DNA of 64,000 nucleotides from Dasypus novemcinctus (GCF_030445035.2 NC_080678.1:60713087-60777086), one strand, 5' to 3'; numbered from the stretch's first letter, positions 34,856 to 45,724 are shown. Notes: generated by a model from the letters alone, not told the origin. Program-made: numbers and translations.

Positions 34856-34918
34856 AGGAAAGGGAAGACTAATACAAAATGTGGAGTCACCAAGTAGTAA
34901 GGATTTTTCCCAGAGCAG
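34856..34918 (+). other. Candidate host exon (unassigned gene)
   Basis: A good acceptor (ttctattttttcctcag) is followed after exactly 63 bases by a perfect donor (CAG|gtaagtaa). One frame is open across it and reads GKGRLIQNVESPSSKDFSQS, with a split codon at each end. It lies in unique sequence between an LTR and a SINE. I do not recognise the peptide. Strong splice sites can occur by chance, so this is a candidate only. Confidence 0.35.
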
Positions 34919-34924
34919 GTAAGT

Positions 34925-35850
34925 AAACATCACTGTATTGCTTTTCCCTTTTCAAGAGTACATAGATGCTTGATGGTGATAGAAATTCAGCTACTAATGT
35001 TCTTATTCCTGCTTGGAGGCTACATTTTTGTATGGTCAGTGATTTCTAAAACATTTATATCACAGAATTGTGTACAGACATTACTTATTCCATTTCCACT
35101 AGGCATTACCTTGCCAATAAAACAGACAGTTGAGCACAATTAGTTCTTTGGCATAATTGTACATATGTAGTCAAACCTTTCCTCTCTTGTCTTAATTCCA
35201 CATTACCTAAGTGCTTTATAACAGCAGCTCAATAGAAAACCACTTATGGGAGTTAGATTTTTTTTTTTTTTTCTGGCAGGTTGATTGCTTCTGATCATAG
35301 TATTTCCAGGAATGACCTGCAAATTTACAGGATTTAAGATTATACATTAAGTCTTGACATTTAATATAATATATTCCTAATATTTCATTTAGCTTATGAT
35401 GAGATTTGAGGATTATTTGTTTCCTTTGGCTCTGATCTTAAATTTTTCAGTTTAACTCATTCTGTTCTGATTATGAGATAGAAACATTGATGTAACAGAT
35501 TTGAAAAGCTGGAGATGATACTGTTTGAGAATGGCATGCCATCTTCTAGAGCAAGGTTAGAAGCACAAAAGCCTGAGGCGACACTTAACTATGGTGACAC
35601 GTGTGCCTATTCTCCCACAGTTATTTCTGTTCCCTCTATACATTACCAAATATTAGACATTTACATGAGTGAAAATTCTCTCAGTCATCCATCAATTTAT
35701 TTATTTAACAAATATTTTATTAAGTCATTATTCAGGCAATGGGCCAATTATAATTATTTATTAAAAAGTTGTAAATAAATTTTGTGTAGTTGTATTTATC
35801 TTTTTAAAAAGCCTAAATGTCCCTGGTGAACAATGACCACATCTTAATCA
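34925..35850. other. AT-rich unique sequence
   Basis: No gene or repeat family recognised. A T-run at 35,258-35,271 is the only simple feature. The open frame at 35,515-35,778 has no recognisable protein features. Confidence 0.3.
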
Positions 35851-35854
35851 TTTT

Positions 35855-36097
35855 TTTTTGTCTTCTTTTTGTTGTTGTTTTTTAGTTACTGGGACAGGGC
35901 TTTGAACCCTGGACCTCATATGTGGGAAACCGGCACTCAACCACTGAGCCACATTGGGTCCCCTGAGTTGGGTTTTCTATTTATTTTCCTGTTGTTTGTT
36001 TTTTGCTGTTGTTGTTTTAGGAGCCACAGGGAACCAACCCTGGCACCTGCCAGGTAGGAAGCAGGTGCTCAACTGCCTGAGACACATCTGCTTCCAT
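35855..36097 (-). mobile_element. tRNA-derived SINE (DAS-like), dimeric
   Basis: On the minus strand two heads appear: one ends with the B-box complement 'tttgaaccctggacctcata' and the A-box complement 'actgagccacattggg', the other with 'accaaccctggcacctgcc' and 'gcctgagacacatctgc'. T-rich linkers and tail (ttgttgttgttttag, ttttgttgttgttttttag) are the complement of the A-rich parts. Confidence 0.8.
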
Positions 36098-36159
36098 TAA
36101 TCATTTTTGATTAATGTTAATAAAAATAAGAGCAATGGTGATGATAATAATACTGTTAA

Positions 36160-38038
36160 GGAAGCGGGCAAGATGGCGGCTGAGTGAACATCCCTGTTAG
36201 AGTCTTCTGCAGGGAATCGGCTGGGCGGCGTTGGAGACTCTTTGGGACCGGATTGTTTCGGGATTTTTGCTGGTCCGGAGGTGTCTGGACATCGATTTGG
36301 AGGGAAGGTAACAGAGAGGATTCGTCTGTGAAATATACACGGAGATCCCAGCTACCTGTAGAGGATTCCCTTCTTGGGTAGGCAGAGACGAGGCATCTAG
36401 CCCCGCTCGGTGGGGCTGGGCCGGGCCGGGCCGCGCTGCGCCGGTGGTGAGCGGGGCCGGGCGGGGCCGAGCCAGGCCGAGCCGGGCCGCGGTAGCGTTT
36501 GGAGCCGGGCGGGGCCGGTGCAGGCCCCGGCTGCGGGCCGCGGTAGCGCTTGGAGCCGGGCGGGGCCGGTGCAGGCCCCGGCTGCGGGCCGCGGTAGCGC
36601 TTGGAGCCGGGCGGGGCCGGTGCAGGCCCCGGCTGCGGGCCGCGGTAGCGCTTGGAGCCGGGCGGGGCCGGTGCAGGCCCCTGCTGCGGGCCGCGGTAGC
36701 GCTTGGAGCCGGGCGGGGCCGGTTCAGGCCCCGGCTGCGGGCCGCGGTAGCGTTTGGAGCCGGGCGGGCCCGGGTCAGGCCGCGGCGGGTACGGAGCCGG
36801 GCAGGGCCAGTCCAGGCCGCGGTGGCGGGAGGTGGACGCCGGAGCCGGCTGGGCCGCTGTAGCGAGCGGAGCTGGGCGGAGCCAGGCCAGTCCAAGGCAG
36901 CGTGAGGAGCGGGGCAGAGCCGGTCCAAGCCTCCGTGGCGGGCGGAGCCGGGCCTGCGGAGGGGTTTCTGTTTTTTTTTGTTTGTTTGTTTGTTTGTTTG
37001 TTTGTTTTTTTTTTAATTTTACTTAATTTTTTTTTTTGAGCATCTGCAGTACCGGGGAGTTCGTGGGCCCTGGGCGGCCTATTGGGGGTTTGTGGGAAGG
37101 GAGGTGCTTGCAGACCCATTTGGGCAGACAGACGGGGGGGTTTTAGGGCAAAGCGGGGGGAAGTTGTTGTTTTAGATAGTGTTGCAATTGTGACACGTGT
37201 GTACCTGTATCTCTCTTCTCCCTATCCGTTCCCCACCGTTTGCCCATCCTCTTTTTCTTTCTTCCTTTCTTCTTGCCTTTCTTTTTTCTTTATTATAATT
37301 AGTTTGTTTTTTTTTTTTTTCTTTTTTCGGTTTTCTCTTTCCCTCTTGTCCCTCATCTTCCACTTATTTTTACTTTAATTCAAGTATACAATAGGTGCTA
37401 CAGGGAACACCTCACATTTGCTGGGTTTTCCCATCCTCCACTGCCTCATTTCTGTGTGAACTGATTTAGGCTACCTACACTATCCCCCCTCCCCTGCATC
37501 TTGATATCCACTATCATCTACTGTCTCTCCTATATTCCACCCTCCACCTCCCGTTCTTTGATCCACAAAGTGTCTAACTCTTAATTTCTAATACCTTTGT
37601 TCTGTTTTCTGTCTATTATCCACTCTTGAAACTATTACCTTTCTTTTCTTTTTCCCTCTCTCATGAAAACAATAGCTGTGTAGTTCATACCATATTCCTC
37701 CCAAATTCAGTCATCAACTTCATAAAAGGTACTCTACCTACAGCTATAACTCTATACAATCTACATGAATCTAACCTCCATCCTTCCAGATCTCATATTC
37801 CTGCTTTATTAACATACATCACCAATACAACTTTACACTTTTCCCTTGCTTACACAATTGCCTTTCCCCAACACTAATACTTTCCTCTAAAGTGAACTTA
37901 ACCAACAACAAGTAACTAGAATAAGAAGAAAAAAGTGACAAAGAGAAGATATAACACCTGTGCAAAAATAACAACTAATTAACCTCCAAGAGCAGACAAA
38001 GAAGCTAAGGAACTGATTAAATTCGTCAAAATAAAGAG
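36160..38038 (+). promoter_or_regulatory. L1 5'UTR and internal promoter
   Basis: Starts ggaagcgggcaagatggcgg. The aagatggcgg core is a YY1-type site, as at the start of other mammalian L1 promoters. The first 800 bases are CpG-rich. Then follow a tttg simple run (36,977-37,008), a second G-rich part, a long pyrimidine-rich stretch (37,200-37,370) and about 650 bases of AT-rich leader before ORF1. At almost 1.9 kb it is about twice the human length. Part is shared with the antisense element at 1-940. Confidence 0.85.
36495..36800 (+). repeat. 51-bp tandem array in the L1 promoter
   Basis: Six units start at 36,495, 36,546, 36,597, 36,648, 36,699 and 36,750, each of form gcg[c/t]ttggagccgggcgg followed by ggccggtgcaggccccggctgcgg-type sequence. 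Units 2-5 are almost identical; unit 6 is altered, and degenerate pieces continue to about 36,950. Because 51 is a multiple of three, every frame that is open in one unit stays open through the array on both strands. Confidence 0.95.
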
Positions 38039-39007
38039 ATGACCAGAAAGCAACAAAAATCTACGAACCAAACCAATAATCAGGAAAACATGGCTGAATC
38101 CAATCAACAAACCAATAATCACGAAGGGGAGCAAAACTTGGCACAAGCAATGAAAGATCTCAGAACATTTATCACCGACAAATTTGATGCAGTAATGAAA
38201 GAGGTTAACAACATGAAGACATCACTTGGAGGGGAAATTGCAGACATACGCAAAAACATAACAGATATGATGGGAATGAACACCACAGTTCAAGAAATCA
38301 AAAATACACTTGCAGCAAATATCAGCAGACTAGAAGAGACAGAGCAGAGAATTAGTGATGTGGAAGACAGTACATCAGAAATCAAACAGATAGTAGAAGG
38401 GGTCAATAAGAAGATAGAAAAAATCCAATTAGGATTTAGGGACCTGAATGACAATGCAAAACGCTCAAACATACGTATTATAGGCATTCCAGAAGGTGAA
38501 GAGAAGGGAAAGGGGTCAGAAAGAGTGTTGCAGGAAATAATGGCTGAAAACTTCCCAAATCTACTGAAAGAGACAGATGTACATATCCAAGAAGCACAGC
38601 GCACTCCACAAGTCATAAACCCCAACAGGCCCACCCCAAGACATATACTTGTCAAATTATCCAATGCTCAAGACAAAGAGAAAATCCTAAAAGCAGCAAG
38701 AGAAAAGAAAACCATCACATACAAGGGAAGCTCAATTAGATTAAGTGCTGATTTCTCTTCTGAAACCATGGAGGCAAGAAGACAGTGGTATGATATAGTC
38801 AAGGTACTAAAGGAAAAAAATTTCCAACCAAGAATACTCTATCCAGCTAAACTAGCATTCAAACATGATGGAGAGTTCAAAATATTCGCAGACAAACAGA
38901 AACTGAAAGAGTATACCAACAAGAAACCTCCCCTTCAAGAAATTCTAAAGGGAGTTCTGCAGGAAGAAAGGAAAAAACAGGAAAGGCAAAGTTGGAGGAG
39001 AGTATAA
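38039..39007 (+). CDS. L1 ORF1 protein (RNA-binding chaperone)
   Basis: Intact 322-codon frame; human ORF1p has 338. ORF1p trimerises and coats L1 RNA to form the retrotransposition RNP and acts as a nucleic-acid chaperone. Visible parts: a polar, Asn/Gln-rich N-terminus (1-33); a heptad-rich coiled coil (about 38-135, with EIADIRKNITDMMGMNTTV and ISRLEETEQRISDVED); an RRM-type domain (about 144-240, beginning NIRIIGIPEGEE and later RHILVKLSNAQDKEKILKAA); and a C-terminal domain (about 241-310, with RRQWYDIVKVLKEKNFQPRI, YPAKLAF and FKIFADKQKLKEY). The tail is basic. The ATG at 38,039 gives the full N-terminus and follows a leader stop. ORF2 begins 74 bases after its stop, as in a bicistronic L1 RNA. 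No lesion is seen. Confidence 0.95.
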   Translation: MTRKQQKSTNQTNNQENMAESNQQTNNHEGEQNLAQAMKDLRTFITDKFDAVMKEVNNMKTSLGGEIADIRKNITDMMGMNTTVQEIKNTLAANISRLEETEQRISDVEDSTSEIKQIVEGVNKKIEKIQLGFRDLNDNAKRSNIRIIGIPEGEEKGKGSERVLQEIMAENFPNLLKETDVHIQEAQRTPQVINPNRPTPRHILVKLSNAQDKEKILKAAREKKTITYKGSSIRLSADFSSETMEARRQWYDIVKVLKEKNFQPRILYPAKLAFKHDGEFKIFADKQKLKEYTNKKPPLQEILKGVLQEERKKQERQSWRRV

Positions 39008-39234
39008 GACCAACAACAACAACAAAAAAGACAAAAAAATATATACAAACAAAATATGACAAACACAAATCCAATCAAAATATGGCTAACACAAATAATT
39101 CCTTGATAGTAATAACACTGAATGTCAATGGATTAAACTCACCTATCAAAAGATTCAGACTGGGACACTGGATAAGGAAATATGACCCATCCATATGCTG
39201 TCTACAAGAGACACATCTTAGACCCAGAGACGCA

Positions 39235-39237
39235 TGA
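39235..39237 (+). other. Nonsense codon in ORF2 (CGA to TGA, inferred)
   Basis: The frame is the same before and after this codon. Neighbouring L1s have a basic residue here after ETHL-x-x-D; CGA to TGA is the commonest CpG decay product. The ancestral codon is inferred, not seen. Confidence 0.8.
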
Positions 39238-40911
39238 AGATTGAAAGTGAAAGGCTGGAAAACAATCATACAAGCTAACAATAACCAAAAAAAGGCAGGA
39301 GTAGCTATATTAATATCAGACAAAATAGACTTTAAATGTGAAACAATTGTGAGAGACAAAGAAGGATACTACATTTTAGTCAAAGGGAAAATCTGTCAAG
39401 AAGATCGAACAATCATAAATATCTATGCCCCTAACAAGGGTGCCTCTAAATACGTCAGGCAAACGCTGGAAAAACTAAGTGAAAGAATAGATACATCTAC
39501 AATTATAGTGGGGGATTTTAATACACCACTATCAACTCTGGACAGAACATCTCAAAAGAGAATCACCAAAGAAACAAAACATCTGAATAGTATATTAGAG
39601 GAGCTCGATCTAATAGACATATATAGATCGCTACACCCAAACACAGCAGGATATACATTTTTCTCAAGCGCACATGGATCATTCTCCAAGATAGATCATA
39701 TGCTAGGCCACAAAGAAAGGCTGAACGAATTCAGAAAGATTGAAATCATACAAAACATTATCTCTGACCACAGTGGAGTCAAGCTGGAGATTTGCAAGGG
39801 AAAGAAGCCCAGATTTCACACCACGATTTGGAAATTAAACAACACACTCTTAGAAAAACAGTGTGTCAAAGAGGAAATCTCAAAAGAAATCAATGACTAC
39901 CTTGAAACAAATGATAATGATAACACAACATACCAAAATTTATGGGATGCAGCAAAAGCAGTACTGAGAGGGAAGTTTATAGCCATAAATTCATATATCA
40001 AAAAAGAAGAAAGAGCAAAAATTGAAGAACTAACTGCACATTTGAAGGAATTAGAAAAACAACAACAAAGTAACCCAACAGGAAGAAGAAGGAAGGAAAT
40101 AACAAAGATAAGAGCAGAACTAAATGAAATAGAAAATAAGAAAGCACTTGAACAGATAAACAAGACCAAGAGCTGGTTTTTTGAGAAGATTAACAAAATT
40201 GACAAACCTTTAGCAACACTAACAAAGAAAAAAAGAGAGAAGATGCAAATACACAAAATAAGAAATGAGAAAGGCGATATCACCACTGACCCCACAGAAA
40301 TAAAGACTATCATAAGAGGATATTTTGAAAAACTATATTCCAACAAAAATGACAATCTAGAGGAAATGGACAAATTCCTAGAAACACATAAACAGCCCAT
40401 ATTGACAAAAGAAGAAATTGATGATCTTAACAAACCAATCACAAGCAGAGAGATAGAATCAGTTATTAAAAATCTCCCAACTAAGAAGAGCCCAGGGCCA
40501 GATGGCTTCACAGGTGAATTCTATAAAACATTCCGGAAAGAACTGACACCAATCCTGCTGAAACTATTCCAAACCATCGAAACAGAAAGAGCATTACCCA
40601 ACTCCTTCTATGATGCCAACATTACCCTAGTACCAAAGCCAAACAAAGACATCACAAGAAAGGAAAATTACAGACCAATTTCTCTAATGAACCTAGACGC
40701 AAAAATACTTAACAAAATACTTGCTAATCGTATTCAACAACACATTAAACGAATTATACACCACGACCAAGTGGGATTCATCCCAGGTATGCAAGGATGG
40801 TTCAACATAAGAAAATCAATCAACGTAATACACCATATAAACAGATTGAAGGAAAAAAATCACATGATTATATCTATTGATGCAGAAAAAGCATTTGACA
40901 AAATACAGCAC

Positions 40912-40920
40912 CCTTCTTGA
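40912..40920 (+). other. 1-nt deletion and frameshift in ORF2
   Basis: The text cag cac cct tct tga replaces a longer T run; the decayed L1 at 51,908 reads caccttttcttgat at the same place. Downstream codons resume in the +1 frame at 40,917 without loss of any residue pattern. Confidence 0.9.
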
Positions 40921-43900
40921 TAAAAACACTCCAAATGATTGGAATACAAGGAAATTTTTTGAACATGATAAAGAGTATATATGAAAAACCTAAAGCCAAT
41001 ATTGTTTACAATGGAGAAATCCTAGACTCCTTCCCTCTAAACTCAGGAACAAGACAAGGATGCCCACTGTCGCCGCTCCTATTTAACATTGTCTTAGAAG
41101 TACTTGCTCGAGCACTGAGGCAAGAACCAGAAATAAAAGGCATTCAAATTGGAAAGGAAGAAGTCAAAATTTCATTATTTGCAGATGACATGATCCTATA
41201 CATAGAAAACCCTGAGAGATCTACAACAAAGATTCTAGAACTCATAAATGAGTTTAGTAAAGTCGCAGGTTATAAGATCAATGCGCAAAAATCAGTAGCA
41301 TTTCTGTACACCAATAATGAGCAAGATCAGGAGGAAATCAAGAAACAAATACCATTCACAATAGTAAATAAAAAAATCAAATACTTAGGAATAAATTTAA
41401 CTAAAGAGGTAAAGAACTTATACACTGAGAACTATACAAGATTGTTCAAGGAAATCAAAGAAGACCTAAATAAATGGAAGACTATTCCTTGTTCATGGAT
41501 AGGAAGACTGAACATTATTAAGATGTCTATCCTACCAAAACTGATCTACACATTCAATGCAATCCCAATAAAAATCAACGCAGCATTCTTTAAGGAACTA
41601 GAAAAACTAACTATGAAATTTATTTGGAAAGGAAAGAGACCCCGAATAGCCAAAGACATACTGAAAAAGAAAAACGAAATTGGAGGAATCACACTACCTG
41701 ACTTCAAAACATACTATAAAGCTACGGTGGTGAAAACAGCATGGTATTGGCATAAGGAGAGACATATAGACCAATGGAATCGAATTGAAAGCTCTGATAT
41801 AGAACCTCACATATACAACCACATAATATTCGATAAAGCCACCAAACCCTCTCAACTGGGAGAGAGTGGCCTATTCAACAAATGGTGTCTGGAGAACTGG
41901 ATAGCCATATGTAGAAGAATGAAAGAGGATTACCATCTCACACCTTATACAAAGATCAACTCAAGATGGATCAAAGACCTAAATATAAGAGCCAAGACCA
42001 TAAAAACCTTAGAAAGCAGTGTAGGGAAACATCTACAGGACCTTGTAATAGGTAATGGATTTATGAATATCTCACCAAAAGCACGAGCAGCAAAAGAACT
42101 AATAGATAAATGGGACTTCCTCAAAATTAAAGCCTTCTGCACCTCAAAGGAGTTTGTCAAGAAAGTAAAAAGGGAGCCCACACAGTGGGAGAAAATATTT
42201 GGCAATCATATATCTGATAAGAAACTTATAACTTGCATATATAAAGAACTCCTACATCTTGAAAATAAAAAGATAAACAATCCATTTAAAAAATGGGAAA
42301 AAGACTTAAACAGACACTTCTCCGAAGAAGAAATACAAATGGCAAGAAAGCACATGAAAAAATGTTCCAAATCTCTAGCTATCAGGGAAATGCAAATCAA
42401 AACCACAATGAGATACCATCTTACACCCATAAGATTGGCAGCTATGAAAAAAACAGAAGAATACAAGTGCTGGAGAGGATGTGAAGGAAGGGGAACACTC
42501 ATCCACTGCTGGTGGGAATGCAGAAGGATCCAACCATTCTGGAGAACAGTATGGCGGTTTCTCAAAAAACTAGCCATAGATTTGCCATATGACCCAGCAA
42601 TACCACTGCTGGGAATATACCCAGCAGAACTGAAAACAAAAACACAAACCAATATATGTACACCAATGTTCATAGCAGCATTGTTCACTATTGCCAAAAG
42701 TTGGAATCAACCCAAATGCCCATCAACAGACGAGTGGATCAATAAAATGTGGTATATACACACAATGGAATACTACTCGGCTTTAAGAACAAACACACTA
42801 CAAACACATGTGATAACATGGATGAATCTTGAGAACCTTATGTTGAGTGAAGCAACCCAGACATTGAAGGACAAATACTACATGACCTCAATGATATGAA
42901 ATAAACAAGCTGCCCTAGATAGCAAGAGACTGAACGATAGGCTTGCAGGAAATCGGAGGGTGGAGGAAGGATATGAGCCGATGTCTGCAGGGGTGGAATT
43001 TAAGACGAGATGGTGGTAAGTATGAACACAAAGAAGAGATAAAAGGGGGGCAAGGGGTTGCCTTTGCTTGGGGCTTTGCGGGTTTGAGGGTGGCTGGGGA
43101 GGGATGGGTGGGTAACGTTGCCCAAAAGTGGGGGGAGGGAGGGGTAGCATACGAACCAGGAGAGGGTCAGGTGTTGGTGGAGAGTAAAATGCCGAGAAAA
43201 TCATATCAAAATATAATAAAGAGGGTTACCTGTTTAGAATGCTCGGAGGGGAGGGTCTGATGCAGGACGGGCTCCTGGGGAATGTCTAAATGCTCATTCT
43301 GCCAGAGTGGGTGACACCATGGGGTAGAAACCCAAGTAGTGAGAGTGGGGGTGGACCCACATCCTGGGGAGGACTAATGCCATCCAATAGAGGGAACTGT
43401 ATCCCTCGAGAGAAAGGGTGGCTCCCAGGGCATTGGGGCAGTTGAGCAAGTTAGGCCCTGAACACTATTCCATCTATCTCTGGAAGTGGCTCCTCAGGAA
43501 ACGGAGGTTGGCTATCACTGAGGGCACCAAGGTGGAAGGGAAAATGGACGTTAAATGTGTGGCCCAAAGTAAATGGGGGGTAAGAGAGGAGTTTCTTGAG
43601 AGTACACAAGGATGGATATAAAACATGTAATATTACAGCATAACATATAGGAGATGACAGACTGATAATGTAAACCATAATGTAAAACATAGGATAACTA
43701 AAAATGTAAAGAACTGTGTATCCTAAAGTATGCACCATAATGTAAACACAGATGTCACCTTGTTAGAAAGCTAATGTCTCAGACTCTGTACATCACTTTA
43801 AGTAAATATGATATGAATAGGGCGTAAGAGTATCACTGTGGAAGGGAAAAGGTTTTCTGGTGGATGTGTGGGAGTGCTGTATATTATATATATACATTGC

Positions 43901-44497
43901 TGTGGTCTAGGACTCCTGTGAAGAAAAGCTGAATAATTAGGGGGGGGGGGGGGGGAAAATAGGATGTGGAATTTTTTCAAGTCAACATTCTTTATCTAAG
44001 TTCTTTATCTAACTTTATCCAAGTTCTTTATCTATCCTTTAAACTCATCGCTATATGCCATTCCCTAGTAAGGGACCATGACATTATATTGGGCTTCAAA
44101 TTTCGGGGAGTTCTGGATCACAGAGTGTTTCAACAATGGCAGTGGAGGGATACTGGTATGGGATACCAATGACAGGTGATATATGACTGACAGGGAGCTG
44201 TACAGAACATATGTCCAGGGTGCATGGTAATGTTTGGATATACTCATAGTGGCAACAATTAAAAACCACAGTAGGGGGGGTACTGGGTTCCTGGCCAGTG
44301 GTGCTCTGTCGTGGTCCCTAGGGGAGCAGCGACAGTCTCCCAGGTACAGTGGTGGGGACCGGGAGGGAGTGAGGGTTCAACAGTGAGCCCCTGATACTAA
44401 TGACTATGCTTGTGAGCTGATAAACCCAAAATAAGAACAAGGCCTAGAGCAACTTTGTGCCTGGGAATTTCCTTCTGTCAGCCTTCATGTTACTCAA

Positions 44498-44698
44498 ATG
44501 TGGCCAGTCTCGAAGCCAAACTCAGCATGTAAATGCAATGCCTTCCCCCCAGCGTGGGACATGACACCCGGGGATGAGCCTCCCTGGCAACGAGGGACCA
44601 CTATCAACTACCAACTGATGATGCAACTGGAAAATGACCTTATACGGAAGGTTCAATGCGGATCAGCAGAATATCCATGTCTACATAAAATACCATGA
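44498..44698 (+). other. Short open frame in L1 3'UTR (66 codons)
   Basis: Begins MWPVSKPNSACKCNAFPPAW and is present at full length in the two antisense copies (60,852-61,052 and 62,632-62,832 on the minus strand), differing at about three codons including two Asn/Lys changes. No domain is recognised. It may be only an effect of recent common ancestry. Confidence 0.3.
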
Positions 44699-45141
44699 CT
44701 TTAAAATGCTGTTTAACCTAAAGTAAGGGGGAAATGGAAAGGAGAAATGAGTTTATATGGCTACGAGTTTCTAAAAAAGAGTCTGGAGGCTGGCAGAAGG
44801 TTTGCCCTCATGCACAACTGCGCAGAGTCAGAGAGACAGATAAAGCAGATACAACCCCCAGATATTGGTTCCTTTGAGGGCTAAAGAGACCCATGGGAGT
44901 TATGGTCATGGCCGCTGGGGTTAACTACCAGGGCAGATGGCCCCTCTTTGGAAATGGTGTTTATGTGTGATGAATCTGGACTCAGATGGGATCTCCCTTC
45001 ATAAGACTTTCATGCTAATGTGCTGGAGGTGCAGTTAATGTTGGGGTTTAAGATATATTTAGGGGATTTGAATCTCTGGACTGACAATGTGATAGCCAGA
45101 TCCTGAGCCTCAACAGACTCCAGCACCTACAATCTGATTTA

Positions 45142-45456
45142 TTGGACTTACCACACTCAGCTAAGATGGAGGTGAAGAAGGACAACCACCACACCATGGA
45201 GCCTAGAGTGATTACAACTGAAAATGGGAGGATTGCATCCAGCATCCAGGTGGAATCTGAGCCTCCTCTTGACATAAAGGTGCAATGGACACAACCAATC
45301 CAGTGTCCACATAGAAGAGGTGGCATTGGATTGGGAAAAGTGGACATAATGGACAAAGTGTATGGGGAAAGGCAGGAAGAGATGAGAGGTGGAGGCGTCT
45401 TCGGGACATGGAGCTGCCCTGGATGGTGCTTCAGAGGTAATCACCGGACATTGTAA
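45142..45456 (+). other. Short open frame in L1 3'UTR (104 codons)
   Basis: Begins MDLPHSAKME and is open also in the antisense copies (60,094-60,408 and 61,826-62,188 on the minus strand, the latter extended to 120 codons by a frame change near its end). Differences between copies are mostly amino-acid changing, which argues against strong selection. No known domain. Confidence 0.25.
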
Positions 45457-45724
45457 ATCCTCACAGGGCCTACATGATGGAATAGAGGAGAGTATGGGCC
45501 ATGATGTGAACCAATGTATATGAGGTGCAGAGGTGCCCAAAGATGTACTTACCAAATCCAATGGATGTGTCATGATGATGGGAACGAGTGTTGTTGGGGG
45601 GGCGGAGAGGGGGGGTGGGGGGGTGGGGTTGAATGGGACCTCACATATATATTTTTAATGTAATATTATTACAAAGTCAATAAAAAATAAAAAAATTTAA
45701 AAAAAAAATAATACTGTTAATAAG

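Larger units (their letters stand above)
39082..42899 (+). pseudogene. L1 ORF2 (endonuclease/reverse transcriptase), two lesions
   Basis: Length equals 1272 codons allowing for one lost base; human ORF2p has 1275. ORF2p nicks target DNA and reverse-transcribes L1 RNA there. The start at 39,082 (MANTNNSL) gives human-like numbering. Endonuclease residues are all kept: N14, E43, D145 and N147 (GDFNTPLS), D205, and S228-D229-H230. The reverse transcriptase has [32 protein letters not shown] and FADD at 702-703 (41,178-41,189). The C-terminal C-X3-C-X7-H-X4-C knuckle is CWRGC...HCWWEC (about 42,468-42,522). Lesion 1: codon 52 is TGA (39,235-39,237), probably CGA changed by CpG decay. Lesion 2: one T is missing in the run at 40,914-40,915, giving a stop at 40,918-40,920; the second part is open to 42,899. 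All catalytic sites are intact, so this copy died recently. Confidence 0.95.
42900..45706 (+). other. Very long L1 3'UTR with A-rich tail
   Basis: About 2.8 kb follows the ORF2 stop. It contains G-rich runs (43,940-43,956; 45,595-45,627), an internal aataataaag-like signal near 43,213, and short open frames at 44,498-44,698 and 45,142-45,456. It ends aagtcaataaaaaataaaa then a-tail. Two other copies in this window (about 59,843-61,118 and 61,626-64,000, both antisense) carry the same sequence, so it is a genuine part of the family and not a one-off transduction. Mammalian L1 3'UTRs are usually well under 1 kb. Confidence 0.9.
36146..45720 (+). mobile_element. Full-length young L1 with 14-bp TSD
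   Basis: The TSD aataatactgttaa is perfect at 36,146-36,159 and 45,707-45,720; the element between is about 9.5 kb. It interrupts an old MIR-like stretch. Order: 5'UTR with a tandem array (36,160-38,038), ORF1 (38,039-39,007), 74-base spacer, ORF2 (39,082-42,899), very long 3'UTR (42,900 to about 45,690), A-rich tail. Human L1 is about 6 kb; the extra length here is in both UTRs. Only two ORF2 lesions and a perfect TSD indicate a recent insertion. L1 moves by copying its own RNA at a nick made by its endonuclease. Confidence 0.97.

Noticed and set aside
36197-36928. 243-codon minus-strand frame, with 150- and 153-codon plus-strand frames across the same GC-rich block
   Set aside because: They exist because the 51-bp repeat is a multiple of three and has no stop in several frames. 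Arg/Pro/Ala/Gly-rich products from L1 promoter sequence are not a gene.
39897-40511. 204-codon minus-strand frame opposite ORF2
   Set aside because: Shadow of the A-rich ORF2 sense strand; its hydrophobic composition follows from the complementary codons.
42206-42697. 163-codon minus-strand frame
   Set aside because: Antisense shadow of the ORF2 C-terminal region.
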